Translations under genes and position numbers: made by a program
Assembly (NCBI GenBank): GCA_030374765.1
Contig: JARGXX010000084.1
Span: 1 to 64,000 of the forward strand
Reading direction: 5' to 3'
Length of the DNA stretch: 64,000 nt
Source of the DNA: Agarophyton chilense
Lineage: Eukaryota > Rhodophyta > Florideophyceae > Gracilariales > Gracilariaceae
The notes under the pieces: generated by a model
What the model was told of the DNA's origin: nothing
Database searches by the model: none
Seen by the model: the letters and a program-made list of their open reading frames with translations, nothing else
Shown: positions 43,616-54,684 of the stretch, piece after piece
How positions within the stretch are numbered: position 1 is the stretch's first letter
Layout: every line of letters starts with the position of its first letter

Positions 43616-46600
43616 GTAAAAGGTTTCAGATATGCTTTCATTGTTTTCTTCTTTTTTTCTTTTTTTGACTTGCGCTGAGTTGCACAAATAAGCATGTCAC
43701 AGAAACCTCCCACAAGTGCCCATACCAAAATTACACTTAAAGTTACCAAGAATACATTGTGCACCACTTACCTTCATGGCCAAATACCAAGACCAGTTTC
43801 TCAGGTTTCCAAAAGTGCTTTTCCAAAAACTAACCGAACATTAGGGATGGATTCATAAATTATATCACGAAACGTTCACAGGCATATATTTAGTATGGGT
43901 TCAGATTTTTCCTCTATTGTCGGATCACATTCTTCTACAGAAAAGTTCCAGGTTACACCTATTTGTTTGGAAGGCTGAGCTAAGCACATCACAATGAAGC
44001 CTGGAAGTTTTATCTCCTCTCGCGTGCGATTCAAAAATCGTCGTCGATCGCCAGGTACCGACGGCGTTTCTGCTCTAATCCAGAGACACAAAACGTTTGC
44101 GTGTGAACGGTTGAGTACAAGCCCGCGGGGAATGGCTTCCTAAGACTTAGGTATTTTTTGCGTATGTGCGAGTTTTGACAAGCACCGCCTTATGCAGAGT
44201 ATCATTCCTCAATCATGCGGCTTGCGCATGCGCTGTACGCGTAGGCAAGCGCCGTGGCCCTATCGGATGGAATTGACAGGAAGACGTGTGCCATGGATAG
44301 TCCAATAATGGTGTCTTGAGGACTCCGCCGAGACTCTAAAAAAACTCTTCACGCGAGGATTCTTGGCATTAGACTTGGTCGCCTTCCCGAGTACTTACAC
44401 CTTCCACAGGGTAGTCTGCGCAGTTTTCGACCTTTCCATTCTCCTCGCTTCAACAGGGATCGCACGAAAAGTACCGTCAGCTCGCTGTTAACACGGTCTG
44501 TGGATTTTCATCACAGTATGGGGTTTCTCTCTCTCTTTTGTTTTCATCATTTTCTCTTTATTTAACTCCCAAGATGCTTGTGTTCTCTTTTCGGCGTGCT
44601 GTTGTCAATAGTTTTCTTGCTCTTTTGGCGCCGGACTTTCGAAAAGATATCGTTTCCGTAACAACTTCTATGGAATCGTGAGCTCACAGGAGGAAACTCC
44701 ACACCCGTTTCGTAGCTTCTATTGCTTCTTTTCTACTCTTCACGCTTGTCATGAAGTTAAAACTTAGACATAAACTCCGATTAAAACGTGTTTAGCTGGA
44801 GAGCCCCCGCTTGCAGATTTGCTCTTCAGAGAGAGATCCGAATTTTTTTTGTTATTGGTTTGCCTTGCAAAAAAGCACAACACAAGGACAAACACTGGCA
44901 TTGTAATCAGTCCGGGTTTAGCTTAAACTTGTTATTAAAGACTGAAGTTTTCTACTGCGTAGAGTTTTACCCTTTCCGTGCTGCATTTTATTGTAGGCAT
45001 TGGCTTGAGCTATTTTTTCTCAGATAATCTAATTTGCAGCGTGTACATATACAGTTTGGGTATCTTCAGGATTATCGGTTGGTTCTGGCTTTGATTCGTT
45101 GCTGTATTGCTGCTTTCTATCTGTCTCTTTTGTTGTGTTTCCCCTCGCTCAAATTTAGCCTCTTTTTTTGTCTTTTTTTGTGTCGTTGTGTGTTGCATAT
45201 GTTTTTGATAATTGGCATTTTTTGACGTGTGCAAGACGGAAAAATGACTGTTGTTGGTGTTTCGCACTGATCAAGGTCTTGGGTATTCATTTTCGTTCGT
45301 AACACAGGATTAGTTAATAGAATTGCAATGATAAGCACCCAAGAATTGAGAAGTTTCTAATGGCATGAGACTGCTATGCTTTGACCAAGGTTTAATGGAT
45401 GTATGGTATTATATCCCTTTTGGGCAATCTTTAAAACTTTTGTTATTGTTTTTTAATTTTTTTAACTACTGCAAATTACGCGCCGTGTTCTTCTGGTTGG
45501 TTAGCGCTGTTTTGGTTTTAGACTCTGTTCTACCAATTTCATCACCCTCGTTTTCTACTCAAATAGTTTTTAAAAGATGTTGCATTTCAAATTGCTTATT
45601 TAGGGTTGTTTGAAACTACAAGTATTTGATTATTGTTCCACTTTCGCCTACTTAAGTTTGCTGAACTGAAAATATATCTTTTGAATGACTCCTATTAAAG
45701 ATCTGTTTGAAAAAGATCCTGAGCTTTTCCGTCAATGATATTTGTGAGTTGCAAAATGCCTAGAGTATTCCAGCATTACTGGAACACACTTGTTCAACGT
45801 GCCAATATGGTCTTCACTTTCTATACTATCGCTGGCGCCAAAACCCACAATGGAATCTTAGCGAAAGAAATCATAGCTATCACATTTTTTTTGTTAGTGT
45901 ACAGTTTAAAACGATCCTAGCAGCGATTAGAGTAACTTGGAACCACAAAGTACTAAATATAGAGTATTAGTGCGTTTGATCTCTATTTTGGGGGTTATAG
46001 AGTTCTATAAAAGTGACTCTGATGTCTCCGACTTCTCTTTCAAACAACCTTTATCAATAATTACTCTAAAAACATCACTTATCCTTGGTTTTGAACCCTT
46101 AAACTTTATTGAAAGGTGAGGCGTTTGCCGCAGTTTAAGAGACCATTGAGACGCTAGCCGATGGATGGTGTACCTCCTGTTTGACCACTGTACCGGTTGA
46201 AGCGCCATCGGCGTGAACAGCAGTCCGTCGGTTTCTAACAAACGTGTTGGACTTATCTAGAGAGCGCCCACAGAGTGGAAAGCCTTTGAAAATAGTAAAA
46301 CCTTGGCCGCAAACTGAAAGATAGGTCTGAACGAAGGATTGCTGTATGTAGTGCAGCGTAAGCTTTCCTGCAAAAGGTCAGCTTCGGGTTCATAGTGAAA
46401 TCGAATATTTTTGATGTTAAGTCTTGCCGCCAAGTCTTGTGCGGATTATGAACGCCTGACCCTGATTATTGCAGAAGTGAGAAGGCTGAAGAAATCGTTT
46501 CACATCCGGATTTTTTAAACGGAAGCCAAAACGTCTGCCTTATACTGACTATTGACATAAATCTTTGGCTGCGTGCCATTTCAAGAAGATGAAGAAAAAG

Positions 46601-48240
46601 AAATTCATTTTGTAAGAATTACACAATAGTCATCTATTGGGGCCTTTAAGACGCGGAAAAGTTTTATTTCCGCCAAAGTGTATAGTTGGGTTAGGCCCAC
46701 CGTGTCATAATCAAAATATGGCGTCTTCTATGAAGATTTAGTATCCTTGTTCTGTGTATACGAGAACTTTTTGCCGCTCTGAATTTGATAGATTAAATCA
46801 TGACTGAACTTAATTTATATTCGAAAAAACATTTCGCCTCTTTTGACGCCATGTTGGCCTCAAATGAACCCAATTCTCCAAGCGCGTAAAAAATAAGATA
46901 TGAAAAAACTCTTGGCAATTGACAAAAATTTGGCATGATTATTCTCGACATAAAGTCTGTTTTACTTAAATATTTCTCACCAAGACTTTCCGAAAATTAA
47001 GGTTTTGGTTTATGTAAGGCTTACAAAACCCGTGTGACATAAACTTGTAAAAATACTGCTTCAAAACCTTAACCTTTGTTGGATCATTACTATTCTAACG
47101 CGAGTTCAGTAGTTAAATTTTATCTTGTTTAGCCTGCAAAATGCTTATACAAGCGCCTTGGAATCAGAGTTTTTCAAACTACGCAAACTATGAATTCTAA
47201 GTGTTTGTAGTTCGTAGTCTAACTGAAGTGTGTAACAGAATATTCTCGTAAGAATTGATCGCTCACGAAAGCATTATGTTCTGTTCTTGACCAATAAAGG
47301 CGAATTAGCCACAATTTCCTGACTCGCTTAGTCAAGACAAGTATTTACATCGCAGAGGTTTTCCCTTCATATTAATTCTGTTTATGATGTTGAACTTTAA
47401 TTTCAGTCCTATTCCAGGAATATCTAATACAATATTCAAATAAGAAACTGTATCAAAATGAATTATTAACGCATGAAACATTCGAGCCAAAAGTATCAAA
47501 TTTTGTCAATTGGTTTGAGATCAGAAGAGCACACAGGTCATTTCAAAACCAAAAATGTTTTATAAAAGTAGACCTATGTACAGCTAAATTATCTTGCTGA
47601 TGAATGAGGTTTTATCTGTCTATAAAGTTTAATACTGTAGAACATAAATTACTAGAACCTGAGAATTCTCTTCAGGTCCTATTTTACTTCTGGTGGGATC
47701 GATACCAGTTGTTACTTTTGTAAAAACCTCATCAAAAACCATAAACAATGCTTCTTTTAAATGACTCTTCGAAAACTGGTTTGTTTAAAGATATCATCTT
47801 AATAGACGTAAAACAGTCATGTTCATCGAGGTGAAACATTTTTTCAGAAACAATAACATTTTTATATTCCGTTTGTTAGTACAATGTTTTAGTACACCAT
47901 TACAAACGATTGGTGTTTTGATGGGTTTTTCAAAGAAAAGATTTTTTGTATTTTGTGTCTTTGAACAAAATTCGACAATTTAATTCATATTGTTTTGTAA
48001 AAATTGATTAAGAAAAATTAAAATTTGAGACAATTTCTTTGAAAGGTTAAGTATTACAGAAATTTTTGATTTTTACACTTATTGGCTGGAGATGATGAAG
48101 TATAAGGGCCGGTTAAATGATTTGTTCTGTATGCTAAAAGTTTTTTGATAATTCTTTTTTGGTTTTGGGCTGCGCTTGAGTTTTCGGGCTATATCTGCTG
48201 GAATCATAGCCTGATTTACTAATTGCATGATTGTCAGCTG
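43616..48240. other. Long AT-rich stretch, no gene recognised
   Basis: About 4.6 kb. One minus-strand frame, open from about 44,150 to 43,876 without an ATG at its head, gives LNRSHANVLCLWIRAETPSV and later GVTWNFSVEECDP; it reads like an exon or worn coding sequence of unknown origin. Elsewhere only short stretches are open. T-rich and A-rich runs dominate from 46.6 kb on. Confidence 0.45.
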
Positions 48241-48244
48241 TTCA

Positions 48245-48419
48245 GAGGTGTCAGAGGCGGTCCACGATCCACAGTTGAGCTATTGATTGTATAAAGGATA
48301 TACTTTTGAAACGTTTTAGACTTGATGGTTTTTATTTGGTGTAAAATGTGCTCTACAGTACATGAAATGCCTTTTTGGCGCAGTTTTTGTCAAGAGGTTT
48401 ATTTTGAAACGCACTGTAA
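48245..48419. repeat. Dispersed repeat, copy B (terminal-repeat-like end)
   Basis: Second copy of the repeat at 23,250-23,426, in the same orientation. Its right end read on the minus strand is TTACAGTGCGTTTCAAAAT, that is TA followed by CAGTGCG, resembling a Tc1/mariner terminus next to a TA target. It ends about 200 bases upstream of the DnaJ start, so it may have contributed to that promoter region. Confidence 0.65.
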
Positions 48420-48616
48420 TTGTCGGCTGTTGAACCCAGGGCTCTCATTCGCCAGAGGTTCGAGTCCTGCGAAGTGGTGTCGATTAGGTTGCCCCGACGC
48501 GCTGCCTGTGCCCCATCGCGCCTCCGCCCGCCCCACAGCGCACACATGTCCCGCCGCGTCGCCGCGGGCGACGCAGCCCGTTCGCTCCCCCGACACCGCT
48601 CCCCCTGCGTTTTCCC

Positions 48617-49909
48617 ATGGCGTCGACAATGCTCTGCCGCGCTGCGCGCACGCTCGCCGCCTCCTCCACCGCCCCGCCCTCCGCTTTCCGCGCCCGCATC
48701 GGCCTGCGCATGCTGTCCGGCTCCGCGAGCTCCGCCTCGCAGCGTTCCTCCGCAGACTACTACGATCTGCTCGGTGTCTCGCGCAACGCTTCCCCCTCGG
48801 AGATCAAGAAGGCCTACTATCGCCTGGCCAAGGATCACCATCCCGACACCTCCAACGGCGACCGAGACACTTTTGCCCAGGTCAACCATGCGTACCAGAC
48901 GCTTTCTGACAAGAACAAGCGTCGCATCTACGATCGTTTTGGTGAGGAAGGAGTGCGTGCCGCCGATCAGGGCTCCGATCCCGCTGCATCCGCCGCTGGC
49001 AGCGCTGGCCAATATGCCGCACCCGATATCGATGAAGTTCTACGCGAGTTTGGCCAATTCTTTAACGGCCAGCAGCCTCAGCGCCCCGCCGTCGACGACC
49101 CGCTGCCTGGAGATGATAAACACGCCGTCGTCACCCTCTCATTGAAGGAAGCCGCTTTCGGCATCAGCAAGCACGTGCGTACCCACTCAGTCGATACTTG
49201 TCATCGCTGCGCTGGCTCCGGCAAGACCACCTCAACGCGCATCATACGCTGTTCGCAGTGTTCTGGCGAAGGGCGTGTACGCACTTCTGCTGGTATGTTC
49301 CAAAGCGTCATCATGACCTGCCATCGCTGTAACGGCGCGGGCGATGTAATGCGGGACCCATGCTCCGCCTGCAATGGCGACGGGGTCGTGAGCGCCTTTA
49401 AGGAGACCTCTGTCTCCTTCCCGCCCGGTTGCGATACTGGCATGGTTCTTCGCGTCCCGGGCGCCGGGGCCACGGGCATTCGGAGAGGGCCCCCAGGCGA
49501 CCTCTTTATTCAGGTAAACGTTAAGGAAGATGACTACTTCCATCGCAGCGGCAAGGACTTACACGTTGTTGCCCCTATCACTTTTGCCCAGGCCGCTTTG
49601 GGCGGCGCCGTGGAGGTGCGAACACTAGATGGCACAGAGAAAGTGTCGGTAAGCCAAGGCACGCAACCTGATGACACATATGTCCTACACGGCCGTGCAA
49701 TGCGCGGTGTCAACAGCCCGCGCCGTGGTAACCAGGTCGTTCATTTTAAGATCGTTGTGCCGGAAAAGCTCTCTACTCGCCAAAAGCAACTCATCACAGA
49801 ACTCATGGAAGAGGAAGGGGGGAAGATCACCAAACCCGAACATTGCGCCCCCCAATCTTTACTTGACCGTTTTCAACGCTTCTTGCGAAGATCAATATCC
49901 CCGCGTTGA
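48617..49909 (+). CDS. Mitochondrial type I DnaJ/Hsp40 co-chaperone
   Basis: 430-residue single-exon frame with full type I (DnaJ/DNAJA3/Mdj1) architecture. Residues 1-45 are Ala/Ser/Arg-rich with no acidic residue, a likely mitochondrial presequence. The J domain is at about 46-108, with the essential HPD at 75-77 in [12 protein letters not shown] short Ala/Gly/Ser-rich linker follows. The zinc-binding domain has four C-x2-C-x-G-x-G repeats at C185/188, C202/205, C225/228 and C239/242. Two C-terminal substrate-binding domains extend to about 400 ([28 protein letters not shown]). Known role: stimulates the ATPase of mitochondrial Hsp70 and hands over unfolded clients. The start is the first ATG giving the presequence. 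Convergent with the bZIP gene. All key residues are present, so likely functional. GC-rich third positions. Confidence 0.95.
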   Translation: MASTMLCRAARTLAASSTAPPSAFRARIGLRMLSGSASSASQRSSADYYDLLGVSRNASPSEIKKAYYRLAKDHHPDTSNGDRDTFAQVNHAYQTLSDKNKRRIYDRFGEEGVRAADQGSDPAASAAGSAGQYAAPDIDEVLREFGQFFNGQQPQRPAVDDPLPGDDKHAVVTLSLKEAAFGISKHVRTHSVDTCHRCAGSGKTTSTRIIRCSQCSGEGRVRTSAGMFQSVIMTCHRCNGAGDVMRDPCSACNGDGVVSAFKETSVSFPPGCDTGMVLRVPGAGATGIRRGPPGDLFIQVNVKEDDYFHRSGKDLHVVAPITFAQAALGGAVEVRTLDGTEKVSVSQGTQPDDTYVLHGRAMRGVNSPRRGNQVVHFKIVVPEKLSTRQKQLITELMEEEGGKITKPEHCAPQSLLDRFQRFLRRSISPR

Positions 49910-49951
49910 TGGTGAGCCCAGGCTGCCCATTTACTCCGTTCTTAATGTAAT

Positions 49952-49975
49952 ACACACACACACACACACACACAC
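49952..49975. repeat. (AC)n microsatellite
   Basis: Twelve AC units in the gap between the convergent DnaJ and bZIP genes, probably in the DnaJ 3' untranslated region. Likely polymorphic. Confidence 0.95.
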
Positions 49976-50289
49976 AATTGTACAATCGTCTATAGACTAG
50001 GAGGATAGAAGGAGTCCAAATTTTCAACGAATCAACTCGTTCACTGCACCTTTTGCCACCTAGAGCGTTATACCTCAATCTACTTTTGGAGACCGTACGT
50101 AATGGAGAGATAAAGGGACTGGTGGCGTGTACTCGGCAAATACTGATGAAGATAAGGGCCGTTCTACTCCGAACATTTGGCAGTACGTGCAAAAAGGACT
50201 TCGCGGGGCAAAGCGACTCCACTCAAAGAGTTAAAAGAAATGCATATTGAAGTATGATGATAGCGAAATGTGCACATGTCATGTTTGTA
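49976..50289. other. Convergent 3' gap between DnaJ and bZIP
   Basis: Short intergenic stretch that should hold both 3' untranslated ends. No further gene seen. Confidence 0.5.
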
Positions 50290-52317
50290 TCAAAAGTTCT
50301 TGTACCGAAAGTTCGTCACCGGGTTTGAACGCGACGGTGCATTTGGTCCTAGAGACCTAGGCCCAGAGTGTGCTTGAGTGCGTCCAACCAACGCGTCGTT
50401 AGCGTTCACCTGGCGCTGCGCGTTGAGCACGTTTTGCGCCTGAACCATACCCGCGTGCGGAGCACCACCAGGACGAGCCATCATGTTCTGATTCCCCATT
50501 AAAGCCTGTGCGTTCAGGGCCCGTGAAACAATTGCAGCTTGTGAGGCAACTCCTGGTTGGCCTACTATCGGCATATGAGGGTTTATTGATGGATTGAGTC
50601 GGTTGTGCGGCCCCGGGCCCATGGCTGCAGTGGACGTTGGCATCATTGATGGGTGAACTTGCGGAATGGCTCTCCTTTGCACTGTGATGGTAAGCAAGTT
50701 CTGTAGCATTTGGAGGCGATCCTCGAGTCCGCTGATGGTGTCACGGAGGTTCTCATTTTCGCCTTCCAGAGTGTTCACCCTCCTCTCGTATTCCATTGTC
50801 ATATGCTTCCGACGAATACGAGAGAGCTTGGCGCTCTCCCTATTCTGCGCTTGCCTTTGTGCTTTTCTTTGTTCCTCAGTCAGATGGGGATTTTTTCTCT
50901 TCCTTCCCCGTTTCCTCGGCTGTTTCGCATCGTCCACTGTGGTTTGACGTTCTGGAGTCAAGCCAATGACCTGCTTGTCCTGATTTGTGATTGGACGGGC
51001 AGGTGTAATGGCGTGCGCGTCGCTCGATGGTGTTGGTTGTCTTGGAGGCGTTTGGGTGTTCGCGTTCGGTGGATCTGTTGTATTCCGACCAACATCTTTC
51101 TTTTCTGGCTCTTCAAAGTCCTTCTTTGATAGATTTGTAGTCGTTGAACCTGCGTCAGCTTCTGGCTTCGAGCCTCTTCGATCCATTGAAGCCGAAGTCA
51201 TGGCAGTCACTGTATTCCCCTCTGGCTTGTGAACAGATTCCGAGAACGATTTCTCTTCCTTCACGGAAGCAGCTTCAGACTCACTTCCTCCTTTTTCGCC
51301 TGAGACAGAGCTTCTCTGCTTTTGGATGTTTCCCATTCCGAGTTCTCCTGAATTCTTCGAAGACGGGCTCTTTCGGTCATCAGTAGATGCGCTTCCTTCG
51401 TCTGCTCCTTCATCTGTCCCCATGCCGTCTTCACCCTCACTATCACCCTCTATTTCGTTCTCATGGCCCAAGGTGCGCTTTCTCGGATCACGCACGGTGG
51501 TGTTTATGGACGTCACAAAATCGTGAAACCACGTGTTCCCTCTTTTAAGTTCTCCACTTCCTAGGGGCTGAGAGTCACTTGTACGAGTTTGTACGTTATT
51601 TTCCAAGTTTGCGATGTTCCCCAACGATAAAGAGCTTGTGGCTTTGTCAGCAGCAGCTGAATCGTAAAGGTCCGGGCGCATCAGACTAAGCTTTCGAATG
51701 AGCTGCCGAGGTGTAGGTGGCGCTGACGGAGAAAAGAGTTTGGCGCTGGGCTTCCCATCGAGTCCGAGTGGGTTGAGGGCTCCGATGTTAAGGGATGGTA
51801 TGCGACTTATACGAGAACGTCTCATATTGCGAAGCGAAGGTTGAGCGGACGGTGATGCGGGCGTATCGTCGTTGATATCATCAAACACAGCGCTAATGAG
51901 ACGTTCCATGTCTTTCTCCCCGCGTGAAATACCACGTACAACGGCGCATGCCTTGTCCAAAGCTTCGACTTTCTTATCGGGGTCAAGGTAGCCGCTGTCT
52001 GAAATGGTTTTCAGGAAGCCATCCGCATGGTCATAGACTTCCGGTATATTATAGTGGCTCAAGTTTCGGTTATCGTTCAACGTCTCCCCGCCGAATTCGA
52101 GCTCTAGAGATTGCTCCTGTGGGTCAGTACCTGAGGGTTGCCACGGCAGATTGGCTATGGAAGTCTTGAGGTCTTTGATTGAAGCATTCGAAGGTATGTC
52201 GACTTGATGGTCTTCGCCGTCAGGCAGACGCACAAGGAGGGGAAGAGATGAGTTAGGAGCATAGCGATCGAGTTCAGAGCCGGGCACAGCACCGTTAACC
52301 GCGGGCTTGTGAGACAT
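50290..52317 (-). CDS. bZIP transcription factor with N-terminal ubiquitin-like domain
   Basis: 675-residue single-exon frame. Residues 26-95 read as a beta-grasp ubiquitin-like domain: LLVRLPDGEDHQVDIPSNAS, then IKDLK.SI, LELEFGGETLNDNRNLSHYN, matching ubiquitin's K...FAGKQLEDGRTLSDYNI. A long Ser/Glu-rich disordered middle follows, acidic at about 285-312. A basic NLS-like stretch PRKRGRKRKNP at about 467-477 precedes the bZIP: basic region 485-507 with the N-x7-R signature (N492, R500; AQNRESAKLSRIRRKH) and zipper leucines L517, L524, L531 and L538 in exact heptads. The C-terminal 125 residues are Met/Pro/Gln/Asn-rich, activation-domain-like. Expected to act in the nucleus as a DNA-binding dimer. 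The bZIP is certain; the ubiquitin-like assignment is by motif only. The pairing is unusual. Confidence 0.92.
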   Translation of the reverse strand: MSHKPAVNGAVPGSELDRYAPNSSLPLLVRLPDGEDHQVDIPSNASIKDLKTSIANLPWQPSGTDPQEQSLELEFGGETLNDNRNLSHYNIPEVYDHADGFLKTISDSGYLDPDKKVEALDKACAVVRGISRGEKDMERLISAVFDDINDDTPASPSAQPSLRNMRRSRISRIPSLNIGALNPLGLDGKPSAKLFSPSAPPTPRQLIRKLSLMRPDLYDSAAADKATSSLSLGNIANLENNVQTRTSDSQPLGSGELKRGNTWFHDFVTSINTTVRDPRKRTLGHENEIEGDSEGEDGMGTDEGADEGSASTDDRKSPSSKNSGELGMGNIQKQRSSVSGEKGGSESEAASVKEEKSFSESVHKPEGNTVTAMTSASMDRRGSKPEADAGSTTTNLSKKDFEEPEKKDVGRNTTDPPNANTQTPPRQPTPSSDAHAITPARPITNQDKQVIGLTPERQTTVDDAKQPRKRGRKRKNPHLTEEQRKAQRQAQNRESAKLSRIRRKHMTMEYERRVNTLEGENENLRDTISGLEDRLQMLQNLLTITVQRRAIPQVHPSMMPTSTAAMGPGPHNRLNPSINPHMPIVGQPGVASQAAIVSRALNAQALMGNQNMMARPGGAPHAGMVQAQNVLNAQRQVNANDALVGRTQAHSGPRSLGPNAPSRSNPVTNFRYKNF

Positions 52318-53790
52318 TTCTTCGAGTTGCGTTTGGACGAAAAGCGGACGTAGTGTTTCGGAAAAGCCAGTTCACAGAAAATGCATTAGCGCGAAGATGC
52401 GACCGGAACGAAGCGTTGAACAAAAACGATGAAGAGGAGGACGAGGGCAGTGCAATACACTGAACGCGCGGATGGAGGAAAGGCGCAAACTTCAACTGTT
52501 GGCAATGCTGCTTGTGCGGCGTCGAGAATTGAACCTTTTACGCAGACCCTGTCACACAGACCCCGAGGCCAAGAGGGCAGTTCTTTGAACAAAGCGTCGT
52601 GAGACGGTTCCCATGCATTCGGAAAAATGTCAAAATTTGTGCCAAACACAGCTGCAGCGAGATTTGGTGGCAAGGAGTCCACACGGCGACACTGTGGACG
52701 CTTGGTTATCATCAAGCGGATGGATATGACCAGCAATGCTATGAACCTTGTTGACATGCAAGCCATACAAAGCTTGAGCAAGCAAATGAATTCCTCCCAT
52801 CCGAATTGACAACGTCGAATCGCGGTACATGGCTCTAGAGACAAAAGCAGTCTACTAAGGTGGCTAGCTAGTGTAGCTACTTCCATCGGTAGAAGCACGC
52901 TGGGATTCCAAGTGATACGGACAGATTGAAGCTCGTATTCACACCCCTCTGATTTAGTTAATCGATTTCAGGAGCAATGCTGTATAAGCGATGTGGATGC
53001 CTGCCAATGTAACTGTAACTGCACTTTTCATAGAAAGAGTTGAGAGGGTTACTGAACCGATTCAAATCGAAATACGCATTAACTCCCTCTCTCGCCTAAT
53101 CGACGTCGGCATTGTCCATTATCTCTCTTCACGCCATTCAGATCGAGGATGAGGATTCTTCAACCTCAGCGTAGTATTCGAGCTATTGTCTACATCCCTC
53201 AAGATGAACTTGTAACCGTGATTTACAATCAGAAGTCGAGCACTTCCCGTTATGAAGCAGGCCTACACAAGAAGGGCAAAGATTTCGCTCCGAACAACAA
53301 AACTAAGCACAAGAGGTCGTGATGTCTGTTGGCATCCTGATGCAGTCCAGCAAGCATCATTGTTGACTCCAAAAAAAAAATCGAGGCAAGCCTATCCAAT
53401 ATTGCCAGCAATATCTACTGTACAGTACTAAATGAAATTGCATATCTTCGAGAGGACCCACAAGTGAACTTCTTTTGAAATCTCATGCACAAATAGGGTT
53501 GCAGTTTTCTTATTCTAACAACCAGCGATGAAAAAAGATCGAAGAATTCCTCCACGCCGAGTGCGACCAACGGACAAAAGGGGTACTCTTTCAACCTTCG
53601 GACAGTGAACTTCAACAAGGATGATGTACACTTCCGATTACTGCGACACAATACGAACGCATTCCATCCGATTCGCCGCTTTTATACCTATCGATTCAAG
53701 AAAACATATGACTTTGATGTAGTGGATGGCTCGGGCCGGCCCAGTGTCTTAAATATATCACAGTTCCTTACGATATCTTGATTTATGGCT
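52318..53790. other. Intergenic, bZIP upstream region
   Basis: A 170-codon minus-strand frame (52,386-52,898) lies directly upstream of the bZIP gene; it has two hydrophobic stretches but no recognised family and may be chance or an upstream ORF in a long leader. A 57-codon plus-strand ORF (53,150-53,323) beginning MRILQPQRSIRAIVYIPQ is also open, with a basic tail. Neither is called as a gene. Confidence 0.4.
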
Positions 53791-54684
53791 TTACTGCTCA
53801 GTTTCGTCCTTAGAACGAGTCAGAAAGCAAAAAGCCAACCCAGCGACTGCACCACCCAGCGCACTAGCTCCAGCAATAACTAAACTCCTCCTTTCCGCCT
53901 GTTGTTCAGCAAGATGTTTCTCTTCCCGAAGGTCTTGAAGTTGACCTTGAAGTTTGTCAACCTGTTTCTCCTTCATTCCCAAAACGGCCAATTCTTTCTC
54001 ATAAGCTTCAATTGTTTCCTGCAAATGTGACAGTCTCTTTTTCAGACGTACAATATTTGAGTGACAATCTTCTAACTTCTTTTCAGCGTTATCACGTTCC
54101 TCCCTCGCTTCTTGAAGGTTGGCACTGACTGTTTTAAGCAAAAGCAGTCTCCTATCCAACTTTTTCTTCTCCTCTTCGAGGCGACGAAAGTCAGCTCGTT
54201 GGTTCGAAACGACGGCATTGAGCTCAGCAATTGAGCGGTCACGGTGACTGATAACTGAACGTGCTGTGACTAATCCCTTGTTCACAGCTGCCTCGGCTTG
54301 TTCGGCATCATTCGCACGCGCCATAGCAGCCTTGAGATCGGCGGACAAAGCACGGTTTTCAGATTGGGCTTGAGACAGCGAAGAACGCAAACTCTGTACT
54401 CGATGCTTCCACCGCTCAGTGGCGCCTGGCGACGTATCAGAAAACAAGGTGTCATTCTGTGTTTCCGACGGGAGAGGCGAGGCTGATCCCGATGAGTTCT
54501 CTGAGTTATTACCGGACGTACCATTCCTTCTTTTCTTCTTTTTCTTTGAGGACACGGGGATGGGTCCCACAACCACAGTGGACAGTTGCTGGGGCGACTC
54601 TAATGTGCCTGATGTTTCCACGTTGGTGACCATAGTGTACCTGACCCTCCTTCTAAGAGACTGCTGAACAAAACGCAAAGCCAA
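53791..54684 (-). CDS. Tail-anchored coiled-coil membrane protein, unknown
   Basis: 297 residues. The N-terminus to about 90 is polar, with a lysine cluster (SSKKKKKRRNG at 45-55). Residues about 91-265 form a continuous coiled coil rich in Glu, Lys, Leu and Gln (EEEKKKLDRRLLLLK, AYEKELAVLGMKEKQVDKLQ). One membrane segment, VIAGASALGGAVAGLAFCFL (about 269-288), contains glycines spaced as a helix-packing zipper, followed by an eight-residue charged tail. This layout is that of a C-terminally anchored protein with its bulk in the cytosol, as in tethers and golgins of ER, Golgi or outer mitochondrial membrane. No named family recognised. A second in-frame ATG (residue 18) is an alternative start. 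Confidence 0.8.
   Translation of the reverse strand: MALRFVQQSLRRRVRYTMVTNVETSGTLESPQQLSTVVVGPIPVSSKKKKKRRNGTSGNNSENSSGSASPLPSETQNDTLFSDTSPGATERWKHRVQSLRSSLSQAQSENRALSADLKAAMARANDAEQAEAAVNKGLVTARSVISHRDRSIAELNAVVSNQRADFRRLEEEKKKLDRRLLLLKTVSANLQEAREERDNAEKKLEDCHSNIVRLKKRLSHLQETIEAYEKELAVLGMKEKQVDKLQGQLQDLREEKHLAEQQAERRSLVIAGASALGGAVAGLAFCFLTRSKDETEQ

Noticed and set aside
45966-45980. TAGTGCGTTTGATC as the partner terminus of the dispersed repeat at 48.4 kb
   Set aside because: Only the first ten bases agree with the repeat's end; similarity stops there and no transposase lies between.
48430-48475. A tRNA-like phrase (GAGGTTCGAGTCC) upstream of DnaJ
   Set aside because: The T-loop matches but the T-stem does not pair, and no acceptor stem or D-arm could be found.
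52386-52898. 170-codon frame directly upstream of the bZIP gene
   Set aside because: No family motif and the position fits a bZIP leader; kept only as a remark in the intergenic entry.
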